From: [Eubacterium] saphenum
Lineage (GTDB): Bacteria > Bacillota > Clostridia > Peptostreptococcales > Anaerovoracaceae
Length of the DNA: 49,392 nt
Direction: 5' to 3'
Assembly: GCA_004555725.1 (NCBI GenBank)
Contig: SFHC01000021.1
Coordinates: 1-49,392 of the forward strand
Shown in pieces: positions 9,351 through 17,445 of the stretch. Numbering within the stretch: the first letter of the stretch is position 1; each line of letters begins with the position of its first letter. The notes below the pieces were generated by a model. It saw only the letters and a program-made list of their open reading frames with translations. It did not search any database and was not told where the DNA came from. The position numbers and the translations under genes were made by a program.

Positions 9351-9555
9351 TATTTATCACTTTATCTTCCTTTGGAATCAGGAAATAATCGCTCTTTTAA
9401 CCCAAATGTAATATTTTGGAAATTCGCTTGATTTTACAGATATTTCCAGATAAGATATTGACAACGCCAGCTCAAATATTGAAGCAATCTCCACAGCAGC
9501 GTTGAATAAGAATCATCAAAATTAGAATATAATATTAAGAAGGAGTGTAATCCAA

Positions 9556-10377
9556 ATGCATTTTACCGATATTGTCCGGCGGGAATTGGATGAGAAGACG
9601 CGCCTGCTCGACCGTTTTCAGCAAGAAATCAAGAAGTTATCAGCGTACAGAGGATTCAGTCTGGATGTCAAGACTTTCGGAAACTACAGCTACTATTCTG
9701 TTTACTGCCCAAACCATTCAAAAAATGGAGGCAGAGACAGACGATATGTTGGCAGAAAAGAAGCGGATCTGGTATGCAAGGTTAAGACCTATTGTTTTCT
9801 GGAGCGCTCAATCAAGATTCTAACATCGAACATTCGCCTGCTTCAGAATTTAGCAGCTAATTACAGTGAACTCGACATCAATACCCCTGAAAACAGGCCC
9901 AAGGCGTATCGTCATCTGCCCGCAGAATGCTATAAAATAGCGGGAACTATTGATCTGCACACATGGGAGACTCAATACCGTGAACTCCATCATATCGGTG
10001 AATACCGGCATCCAGAGAATCTGAAACAGAAAACAGAGGACGGCGGATTAGTCCGTTCAAAATCGGAAGCATTCATCTATAACCGTCTCTGCAATGAAAA
10101 GCTTTCCTTTCTCTACGAAATGCCCTGGAAGTTTAATGGATACATGGTGGAGCCCGATTTCACAGTGCTTTCGCGAAAGACGGGCCAATTAATCATCTGG
10201 GAACACCTGGGGCTCCTCTCCTCGCCGGATTACGTCCAGCGAACACAATGGAAACTCCGGCTGTATCAGAATGCCGGCTTTATACTTGGAGATAATCTGA
10301 TCCTCAGCACAGATACAGAGGAAAACGGAATTGACACCAGTGAAATTCGCAGGATCATTACAGAATACTTGCTTTGA
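9556..10377 (+). CDS. PD-(D/E)XK-like nuclease superfamily protein, uncharacterised
   Basis: This encodes 273 residues with a GAAGGAG Shine-Dalgarno. The N-terminal half is helical and charged, with a Cys/His-containing segment (VYCPNHSKNGGRDRRYVGR, about residues 49-67). The C-terminal part looks like a restriction-endonuclease fold: a helix with Glu171 (VRSKSEAFIYNRL), a strand with Asp201 (MVEPDFTVL), and a strand with Glu216-His217 (QLIIWEHLG), then a helix with Gln and Lys (QRTQWKLRLYQNAGF). This E...D...ExH order suits a metal-dependent nuclease, and the N-terminal motif may bind nucleic acid. The family is inferred from motif spacing only. No methylase or partner gene is adjacent; the only neighbour is array I, about 200 bp upstream. 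Confidence 0.55.
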   Translation: MHFTDIVRRELDEKTRLLDRFQQEIKKLSAYRGFSLDVKTFGNYSYYSVYCPNHSKNGGRDRRYVGRKEADLVCKVKTYCFLERSIKILTSNIRLLQNLAANYSELDINTPENRPKAYRHLPAECYKIAGTIDLHTWETQYRELHHIGEYRHPENLKQKTEDGGLVRSKSEAFIYNRLCNEKLSFLYEMPWKFNGYMVEPDFTVLSRKTGQLIIWEHLGLLSSPDYVQRTQWKLRLYQNAGFILGDNLILSTDTEENGIDTSEIRRIITEYLL

Positions 10378-10547
10378 TCACAATTATATGCGTTTTCATC
10401 ATCATTTCACGACATTAAAGTGATAGAATAGAACGCGTAATCTAAAGGTGCCGTCTGACAGATAGTGTCTTCAGATTCATTGCATCTGCCTGCTTCAAGC
10501 AGTGCAGACAAAGGTTTGACAGCAGCGGAAAAAAGGAGGGCTGCGCC

Positions 10548-11009
10548 ATGCGATCAACCAGATATACAGCAAAGAAAAGACATCCGGTCAGAAAACTGAT
10601 GATCACTCTCCTGATTATTATCATTGCAGCGGGGTGTGTAAAGGTTTTTCTGTGGGACGGAATCATGGATAAAATCTCAGCGAAAACATATTCCCAGGCC
10701 GTACAGAGCGCTTCTGCAAGTTCCGGAAGCTCTTCATCCGGCAATACCGCGAACACGTCGGGGAATTCTTCTGTAAATGCTTCTTCAGCGGCAGCAACTG
10801 CTGAGAGCATTTACAATTCCATGTCCAGCGCAGACAAGGCAAAAGTCCGCAGCATTATCCTGAGCCATGCGTCACCATCGAATATCTCCAGGGTGTACGG
10901 CTACATCAAGAATAATGATACATCCGGTCTGAAGCAGTTCGCGGAGCAGAATTTAACAGCCAGCGAGAAGCAGGAACTCTATCAGCTGTATCAGAAATAC
11001 AGCAATTAA
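10548..11009 (+). CDS. small membrane-anchored protein of unknown function
   Basis: This 153-residue protein has a very basic N-terminus (RYTAKKRHPVRK) followed by one hydrophobic helix (about residues 17-36), so it is probably a signal anchor with the rest outside. A Ser/Ala/Asn/Gly-rich linker (about 50-85) leads to a compact C-terminal helical region (AESIYNSMSSADKAKVRSII to the end). The Cys in IIAAGCVK could suggest a lipobox, but its surroundings fit poorly. The Shine-Dalgarno AAAAGGAGG is strong. I do not recognise the family. It lies upstream of the telA cluster but is separated from it by a terminator. Confidence 0.65.
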   Translation: MRSTRYTAKKRHPVRKLMITLLIIIIAAGCVKVFLWDGIMDKISAKTYSQAVQSASASSGSSSSGNTANTSGNSSVNASSAAATAESIYNSMSSADKAKVRSIILSHASPSNISRVYGYIKNNDTSGLKQFAEQNLTASEKQELYQLYQKYSN

Positions 11010-11148
11010 GCAGACATCCCGGCTACTCGCCACTGCGGAGAGACAAAAAATACATGGATCAGGAGATGACGCGCACGGATGCCTCTGCAGGTTCGCGAAG
11101 GGCACCGGTTCTGCGAAGAAAATACAACTACACAGAAGGCCATTTACA

Positions 11149-11185
11149 AAGAGCAGGAGCATGAGTGATTTCTGCTCTTCTTTTC
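11149..11185 (+). terminator. terminator after the small anchored protein
   Basis: AAGAGCAG and CTGCTCTT pair around a 13-nt loop and are followed by CTTTT, 140 bp past the stop at 11009. Confidence 0.6.
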
Positions 11186-11235
11186 ATACAGGTTTGCATT
11201 CATTTCTGAAATTCTCTGAAAACCCTGCTGCATAC

Positions 11236-11264
11236 TTTCATCTGAATCCAATCACAGGTATAAT
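11236..11264 (+). promoter_or_regulatory. predicted promoter of the telA operon
   Basis: TTTCAT (11236-11241) and TATAAT (11259-11264) are 17 bp apart. A transcript would have a 5' leader of about 115 nt before telA. Confidence 0.45.
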
Positions 11265-11384
11265 GAATTAGTAGACAGTGTCTCCAGCGCACACATCAGC
11301 AGACACTGCCCCGGTACATGAATAAACTGACAGATTCAGCACATATTTTTAACATATATCAGATGTGTAAGAAAGGATAACATT

Positions 11385-12590
11385 ATGGAACACTCGCCAC
11401 AGGATACGACACCGATGCCGTCACTGACACTGGATCCAGAACCGGCAGAAACACAAGCTTCCGGCTCCTCAATGTTTTCTGACGCAGCGCCGGCTGCACC
11501 TACAGCAGATCCTTTCTCTGCCCCGGCAGACCGAAAGGAACAGAAGCCGGAATTCACTCCGGAAGAACAGAAGCAGATCGACGCGTTTGCCTCTCAGATT
11601 GATCTGAGCAATTCATCCCAGATCTTGAATTACGGGATTTCGGCGCAGAAAAAGTCGGTTTCCTTCTCTGAAGCCGCGTTAAAAAGCGTCCGGACAAAAG
11701 ATTTTGGAGAAATCGGCACCCTCCTCACGACGATGACCGTAGAAATAAAGAATCTGGACCAGGAGGAGAAAGGCGGCATTCGCGGTTTCTTCCAGAAAAG
11801 GAAGAATAAAATCGAAGTCATCCGCTCCCGGTACGCAACAACGGAAGAAAACATGAATAAAGTCGTCGATGAACTGGAAAATCACCAGTACAATCTGCTT
11901 AAGGACATCGCGATGCTGGACAAGCTTTATGAGCAGAACCATACCTATTACAAAGAACTGTCCATGTATATCGCCGCAGGGAAACAGAAGCTGGACTACA
12001 CACAGAATACCGAACTTCCGCAGCTCCGGCAGAAGGCAGCAGCTTCCGGTCTTCCAGAGGACGCTCAGGCCGTAAATGATCTGGCATCTATGTGCAGCCG
12101 GTTCGAGAAGAAAATCCACGATCTCGAGCTGACCCGCACCATTGCCCTGCAGACTGCGCCGCAGATTCGTCTGGTTCAGAACGACGATTCCATGATGGCA
12201 GAAAAAATCCAGTCCGCCATCGTGAACACCATTCCGCTCTGGAAAAACCAGATGGTCCTGGCCCTTGGCGTCCAGCACGCCGCACAGGCCGCGCAGGCAG
12301 AGAAAATGGTCGCCGACGCCACCAACGACATGCTGAAAAAGAATGCCGACATGCTGAAACAGACGACCGTCATGACCGCAGAAGCGAACGAACGGAGCAT
12401 CGTGGACATTGAAACTCTGCGCCATACCAACGAGAGCCTGCTCTCCACCATCGATGAAGTCCTCCGCATTCAGGAGGAAGGCCAGCAGCGCAGAAAGAAT
12501 GCCGAAGCCGAGCTTGCGGAAATCGAGCAGCAGCTGAAAAGCAAACTGCTTGAAACCGGCAGCCGCATCGGCAGCGGGAGGAACATTTAA
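11385..12590 (+). CDS. telA: TelA/KlaA family toxic anion resistance protein
   Basis: This 401-residue, mostly helical protein is of the TelA family (plasmid KlaA/TelA; Bacillus YaaN and YceH). The first 65 residues are Pro/Ala/Glu-rich and look disordered. The rest is long amphipathic helices typical of the family, including QIDLSNSSQILNYG, FGEIGTLLTTM, a basic GFFQKRKNKI segment, and the region around LLKDIAMLDKLYEQN that follows the family pattern. The role is poorly known; relatives are linked to tellurite, colicin and cell-envelope antibiotic tolerance. Its stop codon touches the start of xpaC, so translation is probably coupled. The TM2 gene follows, and together they look like a cytoplasmic/membrane stress module. 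Confidence 0.88.
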   Translation: MEHSPQDTTPMPSLTLDPEPAETQASGSSMFSDAAPAAPTADPFSAPADRKEQKPEFTPEEQKQIDAFASQIDLSNSSQILNYGISAQKKSVSFSEAALKSVRTKDFGEIGTLLTTMTVEIKNLDQEEKGGIRGFFQKRKNKIEVIRSRYATTEENMNKVVDELENHQYNLLKDIAMLDKLYEQNHTYYKELSMYIAAGKQKLDYTQNTELPQLRQKAAASGLPEDAQAVNDLASMCSRFEKKIHDLELTRTIALQTAPQIRLVQNDDSMMAEKIQSAIVNTIPLWKNQMVLALGVQHAAQAAQAEKMVADATNDMLKKNADMLKQTTVMTAEANERSIVDIETLRHTNESLLSTIDEVLRIQEEGQQRRKNAEAELAEIEQQLKSKLLETGSRIGSGRNI

Positions 12591-13469
12591 ATGAACAGAA
12601 ACAATCGAAAGATTCACTTCGGCGACATCGTACTCATCTGCATCCTCTACGGTATCGGAAGCGAGGCATTCAACAAGAAAATCGGCGTCGTCTTTGCAGC
12701 AGCGGCCGCCCTGTTTATCATATTCACCGCATCTGGCCGTCAGCTTCGCGAGGGACAAAAATCACCCGCCAAGGACGCATCCGGTTCACACTACCGTGTC
12801 ATACACGGCGATAAGGAAGATAATCGAATGGACCAGCTCTACCGCATGTACAGCTCGGTAATCGATCAGTACCACAGCACTCCCCTTCCGCTGTTTTCAC
12901 AGATCCTCGGGAAAACGAGAAAAGAAGTACTCGTGGATCTGAACGCCTTAATTAACAGCGGGCGTTTTCAGCGCGCGCATATCGAATACGATGAAAACGC
13001 CTTCATCGTAGACGACTACACCAATCTCCGAAGCAGTGAAAATGAACAGTCCGCATTCACCGCACAGATGTCGGAGAAAAAGAAAGCTGCGGCTGCCCTG
13101 ACTGCAGAAACAGCCGCGCTGGCACAGACTGAAGATATGCGCAAGGTCGTAGAATCCATCGGCCATTCCACTTCTGAGATTCTGACCAAAACGGCCGAGA
13201 CGCCGGAGCTTGCTGAGAGCGATGCACGGAAATTCCTGAAGTTCTATCTTCCTAAAACCATGCAGTGCCTGCAGAACTACCAGCTGCTCCTGAAAATCAG
13301 CAATCCGTCAGAAGAGCAGCAGAGCGCAAAATCTGAGACCGAATCCGCACTGCGGACGATTGCGGACTCCTTTGAGCGGCTCCTGCAGTCCCTGACCAAT
13401 GAAGATGTATTTGAAATGAGCGCACAGGCGCAGGCGCTGAAACAGATGATGGAAAACGAAGGTCTGTAA
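12591..13469 (+). CDS. xpaC: XpaC-like 5-bromo-4-chloroindolyl phosphate hydrolysis family protein
   Basis: This encodes 292 residues. A short N-terminal membrane region (two hydrophobic stretches about residues 12-48, with IVLICILYGIGS and VVFAAAAALFIIFTA) precedes a cytoplasmic domain. The part around residues 78-145 (LYRMYSSVIDQYH to AFIVDDYT) resembles a winged-helix-like segment found in XpaC relatives. The last 130 residues are helical, with KFLKFYLPKTMQCLQNYQLL and a C-terminal ending in ALKQMMENEGL, both common to this family. XpaC and TelA proteins are encoded together in many Firmicutes, which supports both calls. The ATG follows the telA stop without a gap. Confidence 0.82.
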   Translation: MNRNNRKIHFGDIVLICILYGIGSEAFNKKIGVVFAAAAALFIIFTASGRQLREGQKSPAKDASGSHYRVIHGDKEDNRMDQLYRMYSSVIDQYHSTPLPLFSQILGKTRKEVLVDLNALINSGRFQRAHIEYDENAFIVDDYTNLRSSENEQSAFTAQMSEKKKAAAALTAETAALAQTEDMRKVVESIGHSTSEILTKTAETPELAESDARKFLKFYLPKTMQCLQNYQLLLKISNPSEEQQSAKSETESALRTIADSFERLLQSLTNEDVFEMSAQAQALKQMMENEGL

Positions 13470-13530
13470 CCGTTCTTAAATCTGTGAGCCTCTAGCATGT
13501 AATATTTGTCAGAAACAAACGGAGATTATT

Positions 13531-14067
13531 ATGGGAAAGATATTGAAAATCGAAGACGGCAAAGTCACTATCGGCCTGAACAGCGGAGAAATCATCGTCA
13601 TCCCGATTGGCGCGCTCGACTATATGAAACCGCAGGTCGGCGACGCAGTCAGAATTTACCGGACAGGCGATACAGTCATGGCATCCCGGGCAAGCGCACA
13701 GGATGCAGCTTACGGCGCGGGCGGCCAGACTTACAGCGAGCCATTCCGCACGGAACGCAGTTACAGCGATCCGGCAAATGGCAGTTTTACAGGGGGCAGT
13801 TCTCCCTCCTACAGCGAATACGGTGCTAATGTAAGGCGTTACAACAAACATGTTTTTGTCTGGGTATTTAATTTCCTGCTCGGTCTCTGGGGCGTCGACC
13901 GGTTCGTCAGAGGCCAGGTCGGCCTGGGACTTCTGAAGCTCTTCACCGGCGGCGGATTTGGCATCTGGACAATCGTTGACTTCGTCATCGCCCTCGTGAA
14001 AGCCTATGGCAACGCTTTCGGAAATGAATCAGACCTTGTGTTTATACACGGGATGTATGCAAAGTAG
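13531..14067 (+). CDS. TM2 domain protein with an N-terminal beta module
   Basis: This 178-residue protein has two parts. Residues 1-52 (GKILKIEDGKVTIGL to YRTGDTVMA) form a short, probably beta-rich cytoplasmic module that recurs at the start of the protein encoded at 28528-29322. After a Gly/Ser/Tyr-rich linker comes a TM2 domain (about 105-165): two hydrophobic helices with the family's LGLWGVDRFVRGQVGLGLLKL and GGFGIWTIVDFVIAL. TM2 proteins are small inner-membrane proteins of unknown role. It is the last gene of the telA-xpaC unit, 60 bp downstream, and is followed by a bidirectional terminator. Confidence 0.8.
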   Translation: MGKILKIEDGKVTIGLNSGEIIVIPIGALDYMKPQVGDAVRIYRTGDTVMASRASAQDAAYGAGGQTYSEPFRTERSYSDPANGSFTGGSSPSYSEYGANVRRYNKHVFVWVFNFLLGLWGVDRFVRGQVGLGLLKLFTGGGFGIWTIVDFVIALVKAYGNAFGNESDLVFIHGMYAK

Positions 14068-14107
14068 CAGCAATAATAGATGGATCAGTAATAATGTAAT
14101 TATGCAG

Positions 14108-14150
14108 AAAAGCCGCATGCCTGCATGAATAATGCAGCAACGCGGCTTTT
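14108..14150. terminator. bidirectional terminator
   Basis: AAAAGCCGC pairs with GCGGCTTTT. An inner CTGCAT/ATGCAG stem lies within the loop. It separates the convergent TM2 and BIG2/YdjY genes. Confidence 0.75.
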
Positions 14151-14176
14151 ATCTTCCTTTTATTTTGATATGCTTT

Positions 14177-15079
14177 TTAGTAGTGGTAAATCACGCGAAC
14201 CAGCGTACCGCCGGATGGGAGGACAGTGGCATTGGAAATAATATCTGCTGTGCCATATCCATATGCTGCGTTAGAAACAATTCCAATCCAACAAGAAAAG
14301 GTGCAAGTTACACAACCCGTATCCCACTCTTTTGACAGGGAAGTTTTGATATTTCCACCAAATCGCATGTCTGTTTTATAAGGTGTGCCATCCTGTGTCT
14401 TTACACACTCTGACATCGGGACTTCTTTAACTTTTCCATTCTCATCCCATGCGACGGTAATATCAACTTTGTCCCCTTCGATGATTGATCCCTTTGCTGG
14501 CTTAATTCCGAGATTATCTCCCGGTTTCAGGCTCTGTTTAACCAGTGCTTCATAAAGCGCAGCTGGCCTGAGTTCCGACTGCAGTACAGCTTTGGGACCA
14601 TTGGATCCGTCTTTATTCACGACAAAATGATGCGTTGTCTTGTTCAGCATGTCGCCGTTAACTCTTGCATAAATAGTAATTGTCCGTTCTGCCGTGTTGG
14701 TATAGGCCTTCGTCAGATCAAGAACCGTAATAGTTTTACTGGTTTTGATTTTCGGATTCGTTTTTGAAACCGCCGTTACTTTTACCGTTCCCGCGCGAAG
14801 TCCGGTGATTACTCCTTTGCTGCTGACTTTTGCAACATCCCGGTTACTGACAGAATACACTACCTTCTGGGAAGCTTTGGACGGGGTTACTTTTGCCGAT
14901 ACAGAGGTCGTCTCGTCGATTCCGATCTGTGTATCTGTAACGGACATGGTGACCTTTTTCGGCTTCGGTGTCTTTGCTTTTTTGCTTGCCGCAAACGTTG
15001 CGTCTGTTCCAAGCATGCAGAAACAGAGCGTTGCAGCGATGGTGCCAACCAGGCAGCGTTTCAATACTGTTGTTTTCAT
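14177..15079 (-). CDS. secreted BIG2 plus YdjY-like domain protein
   Basis: This encodes 300 residues from ATG 15079, which has AAAGGAG. A signal peptide (about 1-30, ending near TFAASKKA) is followed by a Lys/Pro-rich spacer and a bacterial Ig-like group 2 domain (about 42-120: SVSNRDVAKVSSKGVITGL, GTVKVTAVS). The C-terminal domain (about 125-300) resembles YdjY-type domains. It has a GSNGPKAVLQSELRP loop, TVAWDENGKVKEVPMSE, DMRFGGN, and a Cys-containing DTGCVTCTFSCW segment. The Cys cluster may bind a metal or cofactor; that is inference. The protein should be exported, and BIG2 domains are commonly surface or adhesion modules. It is monocistronic. Confidence 0.7.
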   Translation of the reverse strand: MKTTVLKRCLVGTIAATLCFCMLGTDATFAASKKAKTPKPKKVTMSVTDTQIGIDETTSVSAKVTPSKASQKVVYSVSNRDVAKVSSKGVITGLRAGTVKVTAVSKTNPKIKTSKTITVLDLTKAYTNTAERTITIYARVNGDMLNKTTHHFVVNKDGSNGPKAVLQSELRPAALYEALVKQSLKPGDNLGIKPAKGSIIEGDKVDITVAWDENGKVKEVPMSECVKTQDGTPYKTDMRFGGNIKTSLSKEWDTGCVTCTFSCWIGIVSNAAYGYGTADIISNATVLPSGGTLVRVIYHY

Positions 15080-15221
15080 AAATTCTCCTTTCACTGAAAT
15101 ACAGTTATCACGGACAATAATCCAACTCTTGTCCAGTTACATTTTATATTATTCAGAATCTATTACAAATTGAAAATAATAATTATGTGGTGAATTATGG
15201 AAAATATTTTCTATACTTCAC

Positions 15222-15401
15222 TTAAAAGAACGCCCCGGAAATCTCATCCTGTTAATAGAGGGCGCTTTTGCAACGCTGAAAGAAGATCACGGCTTCCGAA
15301 GGTTTCTGACTCGTGGTAAAGAAAATGTCTATGCCGAAAGTGTGCTGCTTGCATTATCACAGAATATCGATCATCTGCATCGGCGTATCCAGAACAGATG
15401 A
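15222..15401 (+). pseudogene. C-terminal relic of an IS1182-type DDE transposase
   Basis: A forward frame ending at TGA 15399-15401 reads EGAFATLKEDHGFRRFLTRG, then KENVYAESVLLALSQNID and LHRRIQ. This is the classic C-terminus of IS1182-like transposases (EGAFxxLKxDxxFRRFLxRGKxxV...LLAxxxNxxKLHxKI), including the catalytic Glu helix. Nothing upstream of about 15222 matches the rest of the enzyme, so only some 55 codons remain. The downstream hairpin at 15540-15592 may derive from the element's end. Confidence 0.7.
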
Positions 15402-15539
15402 CTGGGAACCCATCTCTATTCAGTGAAAACAGCATAAAATTTAAATTTTCGAAAAAGCAGATGGGGATAGTACACCCTGAATGGAGAATGACTGAGCTTC
15501 GGTGAAATTACAGACTGAAATTTGATATTCTGACAGCGA

Positions 15540-15592
15540 AAACGGGGCCGTCGCACTATGCTCAATGAGCTTAGTGCAGCAGCCCCGTTTTT
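15540..15592 (-). terminator. terminator of the nitroreductase gene, possibly IS-derived
   Basis: AACGGGGC and GCCCCGTT pair, with an inner GCACTA/TAGTGC stem, and both strands have T/A flanks. It lies just past the nitroreductase stop. GGGGCTG-type palindromes also occur at ends of IS1182-like elements, and a transposase relic lies 140 bp away. Confidence 0.6.
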
Positions 15593-15602
15593 CCGTTCTG
15601 TC

Positions 15603-16100
15603 TTATTTCACTACGTGAACACGTGATGCGTCATACCGGCTCACCCTTGCACGATCTTCAGCCGGATATCCGACCGGGAACAATGCGAACGGCTCCAGAT
15701 TCTCAGGCAGATTCAAAACCTTGCGGACGCCCTCCATTCTGTCAGGAACTGGCGCAATTGCAAGGAACACGCCGCCAAGGCCCAGATAATCCGCTTCAAG
15801 CCACATGTTCTCCAGCGCAATGGCAGAATCAATCTGCGCCATTCCCGGAAACATAATGCCCTCTTTACGGTAAACAGCGACAATGACAACTGGCGCATTG
15901 GCTGCGCAGCCTGCAAACTGACTGGTTTTTGCCAGCTGCTGAATCACTTCCTTATTCTTAACGACATAATACTCCCATGGCTGCTGGTTTCCTGCACTCG
16001 GCGCCTGCATAGCCGCCTTCAGGAGTTTTTCAACCTTCTCCTCTTCAACCGGTTTATCTTCAAACTTTCTGATGCTGATACGATGAAAAATGCTTTCCAT
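15603..16100 (-). CDS. nitroreductase family FMN oxidoreductase
   Basis: This encodes 165 residues, a normal length for the short nitroreductase class. The N-terminus IFHRISIRKFEDKPVEE matches the family's RRSIRxFxxxPV start that binds the FMN phosphate. AAMQAPSAGNQQPWEYYVV is the second flavin-contact motif, and GLGGVFLAIAP with FALFPVGYPAE near the end completes the fold. These enzymes use NAD(P)H to reduce nitro groups, quinones or similar acceptors as homodimers. The ATG at 16100 has a GGAAAG/AAGG stretch close by. It stands alone between a terminator and the cyclase-family gene. Confidence 0.9.
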   Translation of the reverse strand: MESIFHRISIRKFEDKPVEEEKVEKLLKAAMQAPSAGNQQPWEYYVVKNKEVIQQLAKTSQFAGCAANAPVVIVAVYRKEGIMFPGMAQIDSAIALENMWLEADYLGLGGVFLAIAPVPDRMEGVRKVLNLPENLEPFALFPVGYPAEDRARVSRYDASRVHVVK

Positions 16101-16263
16101 ATCCTTCTTTCCCTCCGACAGTCATTTTTATAAGAAACCAAATTCTCAGATATACCACTTATTATGCGGATTGTCCTTGAATGGAATCTCTTTGTCTAAT
16201 CCTGAATCGAACGTTACATATATGCCTCTCAGCAGCAAAAACAAACATGAAAAATACGTTTTC

Positions 16264-17001
16264 CTATTTTTTCTCACACATCGCAAAGCACCTCGCCGGA
16301 AAACCAGCGCCGCCAACCAGTTTCGGGAATGTGCAGAATATCAAGGCTCCTGTCTCCGGGACCAGATCCAGATTCTTCAGGAGTTCAATCTGGAACCGAT
16401 TCTGCGACAGAATATATGTCTCCGCATCATAACCGACAGTCGCTGCATAAACCGCAGAATCCGTATCGCTTGTTTCATGACCGATCGCGCCGATATTCCG
16501 GTTTTCCACCAGCCATTTTACGGTATCCACATGCCAGCCCGGATAATGTTTATTCCCCTCTGCATCACGGTTATCCATCGCTTCTGATGTCCCCTTCCTG
16601 GACCAATCCGTCCTGAGCACAGCAAATGCGCCTTCTGGAATTCTCCCGTGTTCAGCTTCCCATTTTTTTACATCGTCAACTGTCAGTGCATAATCCGGAT
16701 TTTCCGCTGCCTGCTGTGTCATGTCGATCACAACCAGAGGCATAATCATATCATCCGGCGTAAAATAATCCAGTGTCTGCCGTCCTTCGTTAAAATGACA
16801 AGGCGCATCAACATGTGTGCCGAACTGTCCGGCGATCAGATGATTATACGCCAGGAAGCCATCCTTTTCATGCGTGTAAATCGGTTCCATCTCCATCGCC
16901 GGAAAACCGTCCCAGCGCGGTGTGTCCGGGCTCAGCGGATGCGTGAGATCCACCAGCCTGCATGATTGTTTACAAGTTCTCCATAATTCCCAAAGATCCA
17001 T
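16264..17001 (-). CDS. cyclase family protein (kynurenine formamidase-like hydrolase)
   Basis: This 245-residue protein belongs to the cyclase family, whose members include kynurenine formamidase and isatin hydrolase. It starts with VDLTHPLSPDTPRWDGFP, the expected substrate-pocket strand. The metal site is GQFGTHVDAPCHF (about residues 57-69), matching HxGTHxDAPxHF except that the first His is Gln. A later IGHETSDTD segment supplies the usual third region, and the C-terminus GGAGFPARCFA is typical. It probably hydrolyses an amide or cyclic substrate with a divalent metal. The ATG follows GAGGGG by 9 nt. No tryptophan catabolism genes lie nearby, so the kynurenine role is unproven. Confidence 0.82.
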   Translation of the reverse strand: MDLWELWRTCKQSCRLVDLTHPLSPDTPRWDGFPAMEMEPIYTHEKDGFLAYNHLIAGQFGTHVDAPCHFNEGRQTLDYFTPDDMIMPLVVIDMTQQAAENPDYALTVDDVKKWEAEHGRIPEGAFAVLRTDWSRKGTSEAMDNRDAEGNKHYPGWHVDTVKWLVENRNIGAIGHETSDTDSAVYAATVGYDAETYILSQNRFQIELLKNLDLVPETGALIFCTFPKLVGGAGFPARCFAMCEKK

Positions 17002-17322
17002 AATACTGCCCCTCGATTCCTTTCCACAGTCGAATCAACTTCCTGGGGGATATCAGGCTGACAGCCCCGATCCAGTCTGCACAGCCCCTGACTGCTAATA
17101 CATCATGTCCGCCTGGCTGCACCCCTATCCCGGCCAACCACCTACCTCATGCGCCCTTATTAATTCTGACTGCATTAATAATTCAGATAATTTTCTTATC
17201 ATTATACCACTCCCATCGAGAAATACCAATCAAATAAAGGAAGTTGATATGTATTTAGTTCAGAATCCCATATGGACAGGCGCTTCCCTGGCCTCCCATC
17301 TCCATGGACGTCACCATTTAAA
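17002..17322. other. gap upstream of the cyclase gene
   Basis: About 320 bp without a convincing gene, lying between the cyclase-family start and the M64 terminator. It should contain the cyclase promoter; I saw no clear boxes. Confidence 0.4.
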
Positions 17323-17372
17323 ACGCCGCCGTCCATCTTGATCAAACTGGTGATCGCAATGGACAGCGGCGC
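17323..17372 (-). terminator. terminator of the M64 peptidase gene
   Basis: On the minus strand GCCGCTGTCCAT pairs with ATGGACGGCGGC (one G-T wobble) and is followed by GTTTTAAA, about 75 bp past the stop. Confidence 0.65.
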
Positions 17373-17445
17373 TGTAACGATTCATGTTCACTTGTGACTT
17401 GTGACCAGTGACTTCATCACCAGGAACAACTTGCTTTTGGCAGTG

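Noticed and set aside
8320..9411. Long open frames across array I on both strands
   Set aside because: They follow from the repeat composition. T-run length changes between units shift the frame, and no start has a ribosome site. The minus-strand frame joined to the ABC-F gene begins inside the repeats, upstream of the true start.
11054..11164. Small ORF of 36 codons before the telA operon
   Set aside because: The ribosome site is poorly spaced, and the ORF runs into a terminator stem. No conserved feature is visible.
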